Positions 11,601 to 24,430 of a stretch of DNA of 64,000 nucleotides are shown here, in pieces. The DNA lies in contig CM074190.1 of assembly GCA_037179385.1 (NCBI GenBank), positions 7,206,284 to 7,270,283 of the forward strand, given 5' to 3'. This stretch comes from Holothuria scabra (taxonomy: Eukaryota; Echinodermata; Holothuroidea; Aspidochirotida; Holothuriidae). The translations under genes were made by a program, and so were the position numbers. The notes beneath the pieces were generated by a model, which worked only from the letters and a program-made list of their open reading frames with translations, was not told where the DNA came from and made no database searches. Each line of letters opens with the position of its first letter. The stretch's first letter is position 1.

Positions 11601-14600
11601 AGTCAAAAAAGTTCATATGTGGTCATGAAAATGTTTTCGTCAAAACTCAAAACATGACTTCGACAGTGAGAATAGACTCTTTGGCTTGAAAATCTAAACA
11701 CAGAGTGTTATCTGTCATTTAGGACCAGGATGTTCCTTATTTGACGTGCATCACTTTCATGGACGGCCGTTCGCGTCAAATTACTACACCATGACAGACT
11801 CCTTCCGATTAATATTCAAGTCTTGGTGGTTAAAAGAGAAACTGATTTCCCATCGGCATTTCGGCTGCAGTAGTATCATCTAGTGTGACTGAATTGATTT
11901 TTAACTTGTCATTTTTTCCCTGCCAATGACGGCTCAATCATTTAAACAAGACACGATACGTTTGATTTCCTCTGAGGCGTTCCGCACATTTTTGTCGGTT
12001 TTATTTGCCGTTTCATCGTCATCATTGGTACCAGAAAGTCACAAATGGGCAAAATTGGGTCCTTCTTGTTAGGAAAAACCATCATAGCCATCCAATGTTC
12101 TGTATAATCCTGTCAAAACGATTTCATGCATGCCGAAATTGACAAGACGAAGTATTACATGACAAAAAGCAGTGAAACGAATGTCATATCTTTTTTTTCA
12201 TCCAGTCGGCTCCCTCTAGAAACATTTCAAAGTTTATATATACCTTGATCGTACTATTCAACATGGCATTCGATCTGACACATACTTTTTCATTCATGGG
12301 CACGAGGCATGAATTTTATGGTAATTAGCTGAAAACGCTTCAAACAGTTTGGATGAATTAGATGCTTTGCAAGTCATGCTTGTTTTCATGCCACCCCTTC
12401 TTCAGTGAGGTTCTCGATCGAACAGTTTAGGCGCCTCTTTTCGATCTTCTGAATGTTAATTTATCTGAAAGAATAATAATACATGCAATGTCACTCTTAC
12501 TCAAATCACGTTGCAGTTACAGATACGAGTGCACCGTGTATTAAAAGTTAGTCCCATCAATCTCTGATCTTTATAGCCCTCTTGGCTGCTGAGACAAAAC
12601 ATGTTAAAAGATATTTGCTTAAATCGAAAAAGTCGATTGAGCAATAATTTGCAATTTCTTTTTTATGTAATTAATTTTTCCAACTGTGTTTGACTGGATT
12701 CTTTTACCTTCTGTCTTGCGTATAGCTGAGCAGCACGTTTGCAGTAGGTTTCAATTTAACGTTTCCGGTATCACCCGGGTACGAGTGGAACTCCAGACTT
12801 TTCGGCTTCGACATTTCTTGAAAACAACGTTCGGAAAAATATTAAGATTTGGGGCTTTTATATCGGTTCTAAGCTTTCTTTCATTCAATATGTCGCTACA
12901 AGTCGCTACTTTTGTCCATATATTAAAGAGACTTATGTATATAAACCGTCATGAGAAGTTGACTGTACAGAACTCACTGCTTTTGGGATTTGCTTGCCTG
13001 CGCTACTCAAGGTGTAAAGATACACCGCTCTTATATCGTTTGATGACTCTGACCAGGCTGTTCCACATATGTGCTGCCTCCCTACAGACACCGGTTCTAT
13101 TGATAAACAGTAGTTTCTAGCTCTATCTGAACAGATGTCGGTATCTCTACAGCAGCGGTATCTCTCAGCTGCACGTACTGTACAATCCGATTACTCACAG
13201 CCCACTGAGATTTGAAATTGATAAAAAGTGCCAGAATAGCATATCCTAAAAGCTGATTGTCTCCCGTTAACCTATGTACTATAAATATATTAAGAACAAC
13301 AGATGTGTTAACGAAAATTCTCAATGCCTTGCAAGTGAATTATTCTGTTTTCACCTAAGCGCGAGTTTTAACGTCGAAAAACACTGAGAAGTATGACTCA
13401 TCGTTGTTAAACGTGAAATCCACGCGAGTGTGTGTGAGAGCACGGAGCTATTACGTAATAGCTTCAGGGTTGTAAAGTACATAAAGAGTACGCATTTGCC
13501 CACACCGTTGTTCAGAAAAGGACCAGGAAGAAGTGTCACTTGATATCCGGCTTATATCGAGTAGCTCTTACACCTGGGAGTGAGACTTGCAAAAAAAGAG
13601 CGTGACTCGCAAAAGAAAGAGAGATTGCGTAAGATTTTTCGACTTTTCGTATGCTTTTTTGGGGGGTATTATGCGACTATTTTCAGAGCTTAAGGTATTG
13701 TTCTGCAGGTAAAATTCCCACAGAGTTCATCTATGCCACTTTTGAGGGTCTGTGACTGAGTTTTTAGGAAAATATGTACGTTTAAATGAAGCTTCACTTA
13801 GATCGGGAAAATTATCTGTGCAGAGCTAACTAATGTGTTACCGCAGTTACCCCTGGTGTTACTTCAGTTATCCCCATCTCCAAATGCAGTGTGTTCTGTA
13901 CGATCGTCTTGGCGTGGTAACTAGAAATGCTCTTTGTGCAAGTTTATCTAGCGTTAATCTATCTTGATCGTACATATTGATCAATTGATTGTTCTTTTCT
14001 GTTTCGAGAACCGTCAGACACATGTTCCATACGACAAGCCCATATAATAGTTCCATGTCACGTCACTGATTCTTCTCTACCCCCCCCCCCTACTTTTTCA
14101 CACAAACCTTGCCACATCCATTTACAGATCATCAAACCAGGAGCCTTGATCGGGGGAGAGGGAAAAAGGGGAGGCGATTCTCCACCAATGAAAATATTCC
14201 CTCTTCAATAAGGCAGATTAAAATAACAGACAAAGTATACAAAATATAACATTGTGGTGTACAGAAGACTGTAGGCTCCGAAGTTAAGCGCTTTCTGTCT
14301 AGTTTTGTGTAAATGCTTGTCAATATATGTGTTCGTGCGTGATTTTGTGTTTAGGTGTGCGCTCACCTTCGTGTGGGTGGATAGTTCATAGAAGAGTCCG
14401 GTTACCCACAGATCTGAGGTTCTGGCAGTTGGAAAAGTTTTACCCCCCCTCCCCATCTGCAAACCAGATTTACGTCCCTGCATTCAAACAACATATCAAA
14501 AATTTGGCCATATGACAAAAATGAATTACAACTATTTCTAGAAACAACAGAAAAATTATTTTAATATACTGGTTATATACTGATAGGTAGGGTAGCCAGA

Positions 14601-15379
14601 AGAAAAAAAAAATCCTCTAAAATTGTCAAATCAATTGTCATGACACAAATGTTCAGTTCTTGATAATAACACGAAATTCTGCATTCCTCATGTGAAATCT
14701 TCTTAACGTTCTTTCCAACACAACTCTCTTCGTTGTGGCGGTGTTCTTCTTTGGGGTTAATTACTAAGAGTATTTATCAACTAGAGGTCAGGGTCTAGTA
14801 AAATGCCCTGTACAAAATTCTGGCCAATTTAAAAGCAAAAGTGAGGTCCAAAATGGTTTAGTCACCAGCGATCAGTCGTTGTGCTGTCGACATCACGTGT
14901 TCCAAAAACGACGACAACATTTTGATAATTTTAGTTACTGAAAAGGAAGCATTTTCTCTCTCTTCTTTCCTAAAGACTATAAGGACAACGGCGATTTTGA
15001 CGCCAAATGAATGTCATTTTATCTTCATTTCTGTAATGTCAGGTTTGGAGTTACAAAATGGAGGTATGTCGTGTATTTGTGGGATTTATTTGCTACTTTC
15101 AGAGTCGCAAAGCGACTTCAAGAGAAGATCAGTTGCCTACCTAGCCGCCTCGCTGACGCATGGACTGTGCAACGGTAGTAATGCCTACCTTCCAAACATA
15201 TTAAACTCATACATATATACAGCGGGTAATAAAACGTTAGCTTACAACAGTAACGTTTTACCTGCGCGACGATTAAGAATTGGCTTCTGTCGTCTTAAAT
15301 AGATAATATTGCCTCTTACCTTTAGCTTGTCACGGTCTCTTTGAACAACAAGTCCGAGGCTATGTGTATCCAAAGTGCT
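8629..15379. other. Long stretch without a supported gene
   Basis: The two longest frames, 144 codons at 12686-13120 (+) and 126 codons at 14922-15302 (+), show no domain, signal or family resemblance I recognise and may be chance. A GAAGTGGCGTAGCC motif near 11053 resembles a DNA-transposon end. On the minus strand near 13040-13110 a short translation containing MWNSL faintly recalls a LINE ORF2 C-terminus, too weak to annotate. A run of 11 C lies at 14080-14090. Confidence 0.45.
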
Positions 15380-15920
15380 TAAAAGAAGGGTTTAAGGTCA
15401 CAGCAGGATTTGGTATGTTAGAGGGGTACTCATTCTTAGCATTTTGGTGAAATTTGCATTGAAATCCGATGTGTTTTTTTTAGGATATTAGCATGTAAAG
15501 TTGTCACATTTTCAACAAAAAGTGAACTTGAAGCAAGCACATGTGACATCACATCCCCACATTAGAGCACAGTCTTTTGTTTTTCTTTAAACTTCAGACT
15601 TGATTTTCACACATTATTAAAATGTGATTTTATAAGTGGCATGAGTACTTTAGGAACATTGCATCCCCCACAGAGAGGTCATATTCCTATTAACTTCAAG
15701 GTCAACAAAACAGTCTGATAAAACAAAGTGAAACAAAGCATTCCTTGTCAATGTGAGGAAGTGATAAAAGCTCTGTTGCCCTCAAACTCACTTTTGAACA
15801 CAAATCTACTGACTTAATTTTCCAATATCTCAAGAAATGCATGCCCGATTTGAATGAAACTTTTACCACACCGTGTAGATTTGGTTCCTCTTTTACATTT
15901 GAAAGTTAAATTTTTGCTTA
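15380..15920. repeat. Dispersed repeat family X, longest copy
   Basis: The block 15380-15550 (aagggtttaaggtcac, then gaaatttgcattgaaatccg, then gtgaacttgaagcaagcaca) recurs inverted at 61072-61240 and 61792-61960 and weakly at 43225-43300. Further words, ataagtggcatgag and tccttgtcaatgtgaggaa, recur inverted at 61500-61700. No inverted ends or coding region are seen. The class is unknown; it is probably an old non-autonomous element. Confidence 0.6.
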
Positions 15921-16479
15921 AACCTTCCCTTTAAAGTAACCATGATACCGAAAGAGTATAGACAACAACATAACTGTACACGCCCTTTACCTGAACGCGA
16001 ACGCAACTGTTGTACCTTATGTAGGCTATATGATATGACTTGTAAACAGCACGCGCGTTTCAGCGCGTACGTCATATTTCATCCATAGGCACTTTTTGGT
16101 TTATAAAGGTCGCAATTGGCTCTGAAACGTGCACATAATACGCAGGCAAACTGGATACGCAGGCAAACCGAAAGAGTGGCAAGTACGTGACTGAAAGTAC
16201 ACAAGAGAGAAACGACTGGTTGTTCGAGACACTGCAAGTTCTGACCTAACTTTTGCCTCCATGCATGGACATTCCGCCATTTTGACCTTGGTCTCTACTC
16301 AAAAAAATACTTTTAGGGAGTTAACTCCAGTCTTCTGTTGAAAGTAGGCAAAGCACCCGATACTTCAGGAAAACCAAATCACGCAATTAATGAAGAATAT
16401 TAGAGTAAATGTTACAACTAAATTGAATTCATTCACTCGACTTCTGATCATCGCGTGCTACTTTTCTTGCTATTGAGCC
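15921..16479. other. No gene supported
   Basis: No credible coding frame or clear repeat, apart from a short near-duplicate of atacgcaggcaaac at about 16139-16168. Confidence 0.4.
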
Positions 16480-16562
16480 ACAACTGAAAAAAGCTGTGAC
16501 CGGCTGGACTTGAACAAATTGGTTTGAAACTGGGCCGTTAAACTCCATCCAACCTACCTGAT
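16480..16562 (+). mobile_element. SINE 3' part
   Basis: The segment gccacaactgaaaaaagctg, then gaccggctggacttgaac, then gaaactgggccgttaaactc matches the 3' half of the fuller SINE at 50036-50281 read on the minus strand. The tRNA-like head is missing here. Related tails lie at 29692-29750 and 46990-47072. Confidence 0.6.
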
Positions 16563-18152
16563 ATCTACTTTTTTTTTTATTTGTCTTAAACATCGCTTTT
16601 TTCCATTGCCGTTGTTTTTTGAGACTGGAGTGAAATGAGTCGAGGTTTTTATGGGGGGGTAGCTCTTTCTTCGTTTTCACTTTTCTTTATATATTTTCGA
16701 TTACTTACTTGATGCTGGTTTAGTTTGTTTGCTGTTTTGCCTTTTCTCGTTTATTTTTAAGTTTATTTTATTTTCTTCTTCATATTTATGTCACTTCTTT
16801 TGTTTAAAGAGAATGATTGTTTGCAAACCTTGCGGGGCTTTCTCGTACTCTTTTTCGCTTGTGTAGCTGCATGAACTACCGCGTACAAGTTATAATTTTA
16901 AGTTGCATGCATAATAATATAAACCGAAAAAACAATGAAACGAACGAAACGAAACGTTAGTGTTGTGTTTTCAACCTACCCACACTAGTTTAAATCTTGA
17001 ATGGAACCAATACCTCCTGGAACGTGGAATTCATTAATTCTGCGTACTTTAATCTCATATGGTACAGTGTGGAGACAAGTTATTCGCGGTCGTAAGTACT
17101 GGAATTATGACATGTTTGCTGTACATAAAATATATTTAGAATATCATCTTACGTGATAAATAAATTGGAGAATACACTTTGACTGACGTATGTTAAACAA
17201 TATGTCCACCTCGATCGGTAAATGATATGTTTGCAGATAACTTTGAACATGCATGCCACCTTAAACTGTAGTGTGTAAATATGGTAGTCAATTGGAATTC
17301 ATTTTCCAAAAATTATCAAGATGTTTGTCATAGTTGCAGGACATTATACTGAACCAATCCAAGAGTTTTATACTTTGCGACAGGTTATCACGTTGGTTCA
17401 CGCTGGTTACTCCTATTATACATTGTCAAAAATTAAAGTAGATTTACAGAATAAAAACTTAAAAAAAAAACTGAAAATTTCTGTAATGGTATGTCGATAA
17501 CTTTACTGTGAACTTCATGTATTTCTTCAATATTTTTTTGTCGGGCCTACATTTATGACGATGTTGACCCATTTTTACCGTGTAGCCATTTTTTTTTTAT
17601 TTTTTAAATGTAATTTAAAACAAAAGCAATGAATAAAAGACGTAAACTTAAACTGGAATGTACCATAAATTTCGGGTTTTTCTTGAATTGTGTTGCTTTG
17701 TCCGAGGCAGTGACGACACGTTTAGCTAATCAACTGTTCTTTAAAACTAACGGTAAAAGGTCATCTTGAGTTAACTTTCCTATGAGTCATTCCTAGGGCA
17801 TTAGTCAATTTGTCAACTTTACTGTCTTACTGTGAGGGTAATGACTTCGCCATAAATGCGAGTTAAGAAAAATTGTCTGAAAGGTGAAGGACAAACTGAT
17901 AAAAAGAAACGATATTGGGAAAAGATTTGGAAGACAAACGAGCATAAAATTAAGGACCATGCATGAGGTTTGGAACATGAGGAATAAAGGACCATAGGAT
18001 TGATGGACGATGTCCGAAAAAGAGGTTCACAATTTAAACTACGTCTGCCCTTCGTTTCTTCTTCAATTCTCTGTATTCCCAAATCTCTCCTTGATCTCTC
18101 TATAATATATATTTCACTAATTCGGCACTTATGAAAATTGTTGTTGAAAAGT
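16563..18152. other. No gene supported
   Basis: AT-rich, with poly-T and poly-A runs (16569, 17461, 17590). The 87-codon minus-strand frame at 17819-18082 has no recognisable features. Confidence 0.45.
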
Positions 18153-18809
18153 CTACCCTAAGGGGAAAAAAATTAGGGGGCGAAATATAAGTTTCGCCTT
18201 AACGTTTCTACACACTTTTCTATAGGAATACGTAAATGGACAATCACGTCGGGACCCAGTGGCAACTGCTACAATATCATCAATACACCCTTTGTAAAGT
18301 AAAGGTCGAGGCCCTGTATATTGAGAAAATAGTTGTTCTTCAAGGTAACCAATGGTCAGACAGGCAACAGAAGGACCGATTTTGGTTCCCATAGCCACTT
18401 CTTTAACTTGGCGGAAAAAGCGCCCATTAACTTACTGAAAACAATTTTGGGTGACAACAAGTTCTGTTAAACGTAAGAAGGTATCGGTCGGTATGAGGGG
18501 ATCACGCTGTTTGTATAGGTAGTAACGAAAAGCTTTCAAGGCCGCATCATGAGGAATGGACGTGTAGAGGCTGGAAACATCCATGGTGATTAAAAGACGT
18601 TCACCGCAATTTTCAGGAAAATCAAAGACACAAGAAATGTGGTGTGTCTAGAACCAAAAAAGGCAAGGCTAAAACTAAAGGGGAGACGCGGAATCTACAA
18701 ACTCAGATCAGGGAGCCTGCTCAGATATGAGGACAGTGGGGCAGCTGTGCAGAGAGACGATAGGTCTACCATGGTTGTTGGCTTTGTGGATTTTTGGAAG
18801 TTAATAGAA
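18153..18809 (-). pseudogene. Penelope-like element reverse transcriptase, decayed fragment
   Basis: A single minus-strand frame of 219 codons carries reverse transcriptase motifs in order. It begins FY*LPKIHKANNHGRPIVS (18809-18753), then CPTVLISE, then LLITMDVSSLYTSIPHD (motif A, around 18584), then AMGTKIGPSVACLTIGYLEE (motif B, from 18395), then GCIDDIVAV (motif C). The FYLLPKIHK, RPIVS and DVSSLYTNIPH signatures are typical of Penelope-like elements; this is established family knowledge. The frame is broken by about six in-frame stops but, as far as I can see, no indel up to motif C, which points to decay by point mutation. The first residue of the YIDD motif is C. The upstream part and the GIY-YIG endonuclease are not recognised, so this is a dead fragment of a longer element. 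Confidence 0.8.
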
Positions 18810-21800
18810 TATAGAAATGTGTAAACAAGCAAGTTATATGCTTGGTAAAATGATTCAGCCGATCAGTTCCATCCCCGTCGGAGGACCACCGGCGAGAGCC
18901 CTGACATTTCTCCGAAGGACCGCCAAAATCACCTAAGACGGTCCGCTGCATACCCTCTTCTGCTGTTTTGCACTCAAACTGCTCGTCCTAATATCTTATG
19001 AAGTGTACCGGTAACAGCCGTGGTTGTCATTTGAGAATATTACCAGTTACTTAATATTTTTTGGGATACTTCTTGGTAAAAAATGCTGGATTCAAAAAAA
19101 TGAGCAATTTAGACATTTCTCTACAAAGAATCTACGTCTTTGGAATGCATCCCCTAATATCAATCCAGCCCTTTATTAAACGAAATAGTTGATATGATAC
19201 TTCGTTGCAGTTTCCGTCAAGGAGTTGTACCTTTGGACGGAAGTCTCGGCGTTAGCAACCCCTTCGACAGGTCGTTTTTATCAGCTTTTCATGTTTATAT
19301 TAGTGAAATTTATACTGCCTTTGGGGTTACTTTAAATATATCAGCTGGATCTCTCCAGCGATGAGAGACTAATTACAGTTTGTTTGAAGTTACTCTCACT
19401 GTTGTTATAAGTCAATTACTTCATCATTCCGCAGTTCTACATTTTAGATGAAGCCTATTTGACTTTTTTGAGGATCCGCAAACTTAGAAGGAAGGATAAT
19501 AAATGAAACCAAAGAAGAAACCTGGCTAGGTTACATCTTAATGGTTGAGTCGGTCAATATTTCCTTGTAAACACGCTTGTAAATTTTAGGTCAATAGGTA
19601 TTCTACCTTACATTTGTGTCGTTTTTTTTCTGACAATGACTGTTACTTTAAATATGTTATAATAGTTTATATAATTTAAGACCAACTTTGAGGCTCCTTA
19701 TTTCGGAGACACCCTGAATATCACCAGTTTCTTGAAATTAAGAAGTGTAGATGTAACATAATAAAAAAACTGTCGGACGAACTGTATTAAAGGAGGTCTT
19801 TCATCTACAAAGTGAAACGTCATTTTCATTCTCCGCCCCTTGACAAAGTTGTTCAAACAAAGATAGTTTTTTACCTTTCGAAGTTGGTCGTTGCTAATAT
19901 GTATCCGATGGAGCGAATAATGTTTCAAAAGAGAAAAAACAGGAATCGTTGTTTAATACAATAGTTTTTACTTTGGCGATAATGACAAAGACATGCTTAA
20001 AACGTTTGAAAAAAGTTTGCTTCTCTTTGGACCAAAAATTTTATATTTTTAAAACCAGTAATCAATGACACAGAATAATTTAAATTTCTTTTACCAATCG
20101 ATGGGGTCCATTTTTGGTTGATACTGATGAGGCATAATTAGGAACACTAAAGCTGATAATCCGTATGTCGTGTTATCGAATTAAAACACATCTCTCGTTT
20201 GTGACAAAAAATAATTCAGGGAGTTTGACTGCTGCAGCTTCCTGAGTAAACCAACTAACGAAACAACAAAACACAACTGGTATGGAATCTACCTTGTCTA
20301 GGAACTTGTCTAGGAACGTTATGACATACGAAAGATGCTGCTTAAATGACACTATTTTAATTACATTTAAAGATTGATGGAATTGTGATAATTTGTCCTC
20401 TTTTCGCTAAGTCTGAATGTTTTCCGTAAAAAAGATGGGCCTTTGGAGGATTGGTAATTATCTATTTTCGCTGCCAATGATGAGCCAAATACTGGTTATG
20501 TCTAAAAATTTTTAAATGTCTTCATGGAGTTATTTTATTGCAATGATGTTCTAAAATACATCAGTATTTTAAAACTTTTCATACCTTTCAATTACTTTTT
20601 GTTCAAGTAAAAATGTTCATTTTGATGGTTAACTAAAAAAATTAAATGTTAACTGCCAGAGAAGCGGAAATTTCCTTTGAAATATAGCAGGAAGGAGTCA
20701 AAATGTTCAATATTAATTCTTGAATCTTCACATCGAAATAAAGAAAGCAGCAAAATGAAACCCTATAGCATCAAAACTATATCTTCTTCACTGACAAGTG
20801 TGAATCACTAACAGATTTCTCACTAACTACTTTGACAAAGTGTTGTCATCTCCAATTTCCATATACCTTCCCTTTCTTCTAAGCTGTTATTCTGCTTCAC
20901 AAATAGCTGCTAGCCTCCAGCGGGGCCACAATTTTAAGCCTCTCCAGGATGTTTCTGCAGACATTTATTTAAAAGTCTGGTTTGACAGTTGAAGCTATTT
21001 AGGTCATTGATCTCGAAATACAAAACCTACCGATGACCACGGGAATAACTCTCTAGTAGCTTGCAGTATCGAAGAAATGTGTTGCATACATCTTTGAACA
21101 TCCTTTATTTACACTTTTACTCCCATAAGACCTTGCAATGGCTGTGAACATCGACGAATCAAAGATTGCCTCTTGATCAAATACCCTCAATGTGTTATAG
21201 ATCTAAGATGCAGGAATATAACGACATTCAAGGCAGCTATTTCTTACCTTCGATTCGAAATTAAACGAAAGTATCATCTGGTCTCTCCCTTGTGATATTT
21301 AAAAGGAATAAACACATCTGACAACCATGGACGTTTGTATTTAAAATGTGTACGTATAGCTACGATTGTTTGTTCATTATGTGAGTTAGAAATGGAACTC
21401 AATCATTAAACGAATATTGCTTCCACATTGATAAAGCCTGTTCTAATCGTAAAAGAAACTGATAGAATACTTAGTATAAAATAGTAATAAAGGTAACTGT
21501 GTTTGAATGTGTGATGTCCACTTTTATGCACACCCTTACCATAACCCTAAGTATATAAATTGGAAAGGCAGAAACATCCCAAATCTTTTTTCGAGAGGAC
21601 AGCTAGTCCTCACATTCAAGTTACTTTTAATTCTTTTTCCAAGTACCTTTCACTATATTTCAGAACGCCTTCATTGCATATTAATAAAGCAATGCGTCAC
21701 TCATCTTAAATTTCACACTTTATTCAGAAAATATTGTCTCCTGAATCTCAAGAGCCAGTCATAAAATAGGATTGACTACTACATTAATTCAAGTTTAGCT

Positions 21801-22091
21801 GGCTTCATTTACCTTGAAGACCTCGAATGGGTAAAACCTCAGGAAATTGAAAAAAATACCTTTACTGCCTACAATAAAATTTCTTGTATTTGCCGGACTA
21901 CAGAGAAATAAGGGATCATGGGTATAACGTAAACAGGTTTGCCAATTGTTCGGGTTGTCGTTTTGGCAATGCATTACTGACCCAACTTGACCTAAGAGTT
22001 AAAATAAAAATAAGAAGAAAAGCTGTATAGAATCCATACAACGTAGTTCCAGAGGCCCTGACTTCGAACTCCGGAGGAGCCAACTTTGCTT
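18810..22091. other. No gene supported
   Basis: The first ~150 bases may be the worn upstream part of the Penelope-like fragment. The rest has no credible coding frame. A 14-base word (tgtctaggaact/c) is duplicated at 20297-20325. Confidence 0.45.
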
Positions 22092-22095
22092 TTAA

Positions 22096-22346
22096 CCCTT
22101 TACCGTTGTTTGGGCCCGTTTGGACCCATGCGGAGAGCTCGGCTGTCACCCATCTTTACTGTTTCACGGGGAACTCGCAACTGCGAGTAGCTACCCGAAA
22201 TTTCGGCCAAAACAACGAGAGAGACAATAGTGTCAGGTCACGGGGTCAATGGCCTTCGGAAGCCGATGCGGAGCGGGCTACGTCCGCTTTTCCGCCCACT
22301 CCCGAGGCGCGCAAACATGCCCCGATCGGAACACAACGGTAAAGGG
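22096..22346 (+). mobile_element. 251 bp TTAA-flanked MITE (piggyBac-type), copy 1
   Basis: The element starts CCCTTTACCGTTGT and ends with its exact complement ACAACGGTAAAGGG. TTAA stands on both sides (22092-22095 and 22347-22350). A TTAA target duplication with inverted ends beginning CCC is the hallmark of the piggyBac superfamily. It is much more GC-rich than its surroundings. Next to the left end is a short inner palindrome (gggcccgtttggaccc), and CCGATCGG lies near the right end. This copy is the most diverged of four but keeps the exact length. It carries an open frame of 78 codons (22106-22342) shared with other copies, probably not a gene. Confidence 0.88.
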
Positions 22347-22704
22347 TTAAGCTCATCCAGATGTATATGTATACATGTATATGGATATGTATGTGAATGG
22401 GTGCACGCGAGCGTGTACTTGTATTGGAGTACAAACAGAAGACCACAACAATGGATTTTAGGTCCTCTGGTGGAAATTCAATAGATTTTTAGTGTCCTCT
22501 CTGGTCTAAACAATAGACAGACAGTCTGTTGTTAAGGTTAGGGTTAATGAAGCATGAACAAAGGTAAACACAATGAGGTCCTCGGGTTGTGTGTAAATAC
22601 AACGTATAGGCCTATGTGTGTTGTGTGTGTATGTATTTTTTTGTCATTAAGTCCAATACAAGTTTGATGTACACTCTGAAAGCCGTCAAAGACTCCACCT
22701 GGTG

Positions 22705-22965
22705 CACTCTTAAAACATCCTGGTGAAATTAAACCAGGGCAGGGGTCAATGGTTGTTCATACTTTTCCTGGTTTATGTCACAGGGATATCCTTTTCAAAA
22801 TTAACCAGGAAATGTTAATTTTCGACTAAGATATTATAAAGAGTCATTACCTTTACCAGGAAAGCGTTTCTCTGATTGGGATTCGTGGTCGCTTTTAACC
22901 AGGAAATGTGTGGACACCTATTGACCCCTATCCTGGTTAAACTTCACTAGGATGTTCATAGAGTG
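22705..22965. mobile_element. Foldback element with CCTGGTTAA repeats
   Basis: The left end CACTCTTAAAACATCCTGGT is the near-complement of the right end ACTAGGATGTTCATAGAGTG, giving imperfect inverted ends of about 34 bases. Inside, the words AACCAGGAAATG and CCTGGTT recur in both orientations, and ggggtcaatgg is mirrored by ttgacccct. No coding capacity; this looks like a foldback MITE. The ACACTCT end resembles that of the AGTGA family at 33640-33999. Confidence 0.75.
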
Positions 22966-24078
22966 TGGGTTAATTCAAGTTTTACATCGACTATGATTTT
23001 CATTCTTACGTTATACTTTGCCACATTTTCTTTGGAGCTCTTCTTCATTTTTCCAGCCCAGCGCTACATTCTAGAACAAATTTAACACCTGAAGTAGCTA
23101 AATAATCTAGAATACATGTTTTGCGCTCTGGGATTTCATCTTAGAAAATCCGTTCAAGTAAGTTGTGAAACAAGAACGACGTGTTTTGGCTTAAATTCGG
23201 ATTCTAGGCTATGATGTGAAATCAATAAACATAATCCCATACATCGAATACTGTCTGTGGGACTGAAATGCCCTCATAAGACAGATACGAAATACCAATT
23301 GCAAAATCTATCGGTGGCACTGTTTTTCGGTAAGCTTTTTCTGCCTTGTTTTAGTCGTCCATGTTTAATAAGTCACATTGAATGAATTAAAAATCCCCCG
23401 GATATGCAATATTACATTAAATTTGAAATGTAAACAAGCAAAGCAGTTTTCTACCTTGGAGGCATAACACTTCTTTTTTACCAACACACTCTAAGAATGT
23501 CACTCCAGGAGAAAGTAAAAACATTCCCCGAACAAATACTTGGATGTGCAAATCTTGGTTTCAATTTTCACTTGACGTATAAAACTAAATTTGTTTCCAA
23601 CCTCTTTTTCGAGCATTCGGACATAATGAGGTCAAGAGAAGTTTTTTGATGTCGAAGACAGCGATTCTTTCTTGGGAAAATAGGTCATTGAGGGAAGATG
23701 AGAACGGTATACTGAAATTAACAAACCATCAGTGATTTAGCGGTGAAATGATCAAAGATATTTGAAGTTTAAAAGGATTTTAACTTATTGGTTGAAACAT
23801 TTGAGTTCTCCTCATCTCCTCATATGTTCAAGGATGCATGAAATGATAAGATGGAGGCATTCTCTGATCGAAGGAGCTGTTCAGCGTTTTACTTTTCTTT
23901 GAGCAAATCAAGATAAGTTATATTTTCTTGACAAAGCTTTTTGGTGAATGTATCTTGACTTTCCAAGTACATGTTTGAGAATGTACCCGAGTGTATGTGC
24001 CGTATTTCTAGTTCAGGAGTTGCTGACATTGTGTTCTAATGAAAAGACCTCGTTATATAAAACAAGAAACAGTCCGTG
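22966..24078. other. No gene supported
   Basis: AT-rich. A solo ACACTCTAAGAATGTCACTC word near 23486 may be a stray end of the foldback type. Confidence 0.4.
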
Positions 24079-24430
24079 TCTTTTTCATTTCATTTCATTT
24101 ATTTGTTTTATCATAACAGTAAATTAACAAGATAATAGATATTAGGCACATATAAAGACGTTTTAGAAACAATTATTCCGAATGGAAGTACTCTTAAAAC
24201 CCTTCTTGGCTTGAGAAACAAAAGCACTCCCAAAGAAAGCAGACACAAGACTAAACAGGAGATCAACATAAATCCCCCATGTGCCGCCTCCCCTACACAC
24301 CACACCCGACAACCTGTCTTCTCCATGTGTCGATAAACAACAGAAAACAACTTGAAGATGTACAAAAGACTACTCCATAATAACGAAAAAGCCGTGGTGA
24401 CTGAAACGTATTTAACAAAGGTACGCATAT
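24079..24430 (-). mobile_element. LINE 3' end (untranslated region and (GAAAT)n tail)
   Basis: On the minus strand this ends in AAACAAATAAATGAAATGAA and more GAAAT units, the tail type of many non-LTR retrotransposons. Just before the tail, the words caagccaagaagggtttta and gtacttcc match the tail region of the LINE at 32071-33087 (caagcccctaggggttttta, ttacttcc). A 105-codon minus-strand frame (24111-24428) lies inside; its match to the 3' untranslated region suggests it is not a gene. Confidence 0.55.

Noticed and set aside
13040..13110. Minus-strand translation with AAHMWNSLVRVIK, recalling a LINE ORF2 C-terminus
   Set aside because: Too short, requires a frame change from the open frame beside it, and lacks the preceding TR and RYRG-like motifs.
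12686..13120. 144-codon plus-strand frame, the second longest open frame
   Set aside because: No domain, signal or family resemblance; frames on both strands overlap nearby, and length alone is within chance for 64 kb.
14922..15302. 126-codon plus-strand frame
   Set aside because: No domain or homologue recognised; composition gives no support for a gene.
22520..22540. Telomere-like ggttagggttaa
   Set aside because: Less than two full units; far too short for a telomeric tract.
24111..24428. 105-codon minus-strand frame with hydrophobic stretches, a possible membrane protein
   Set aside because: It coincides with a LINE 3' region shared with 32071-32396, so it is more likely non-coding.
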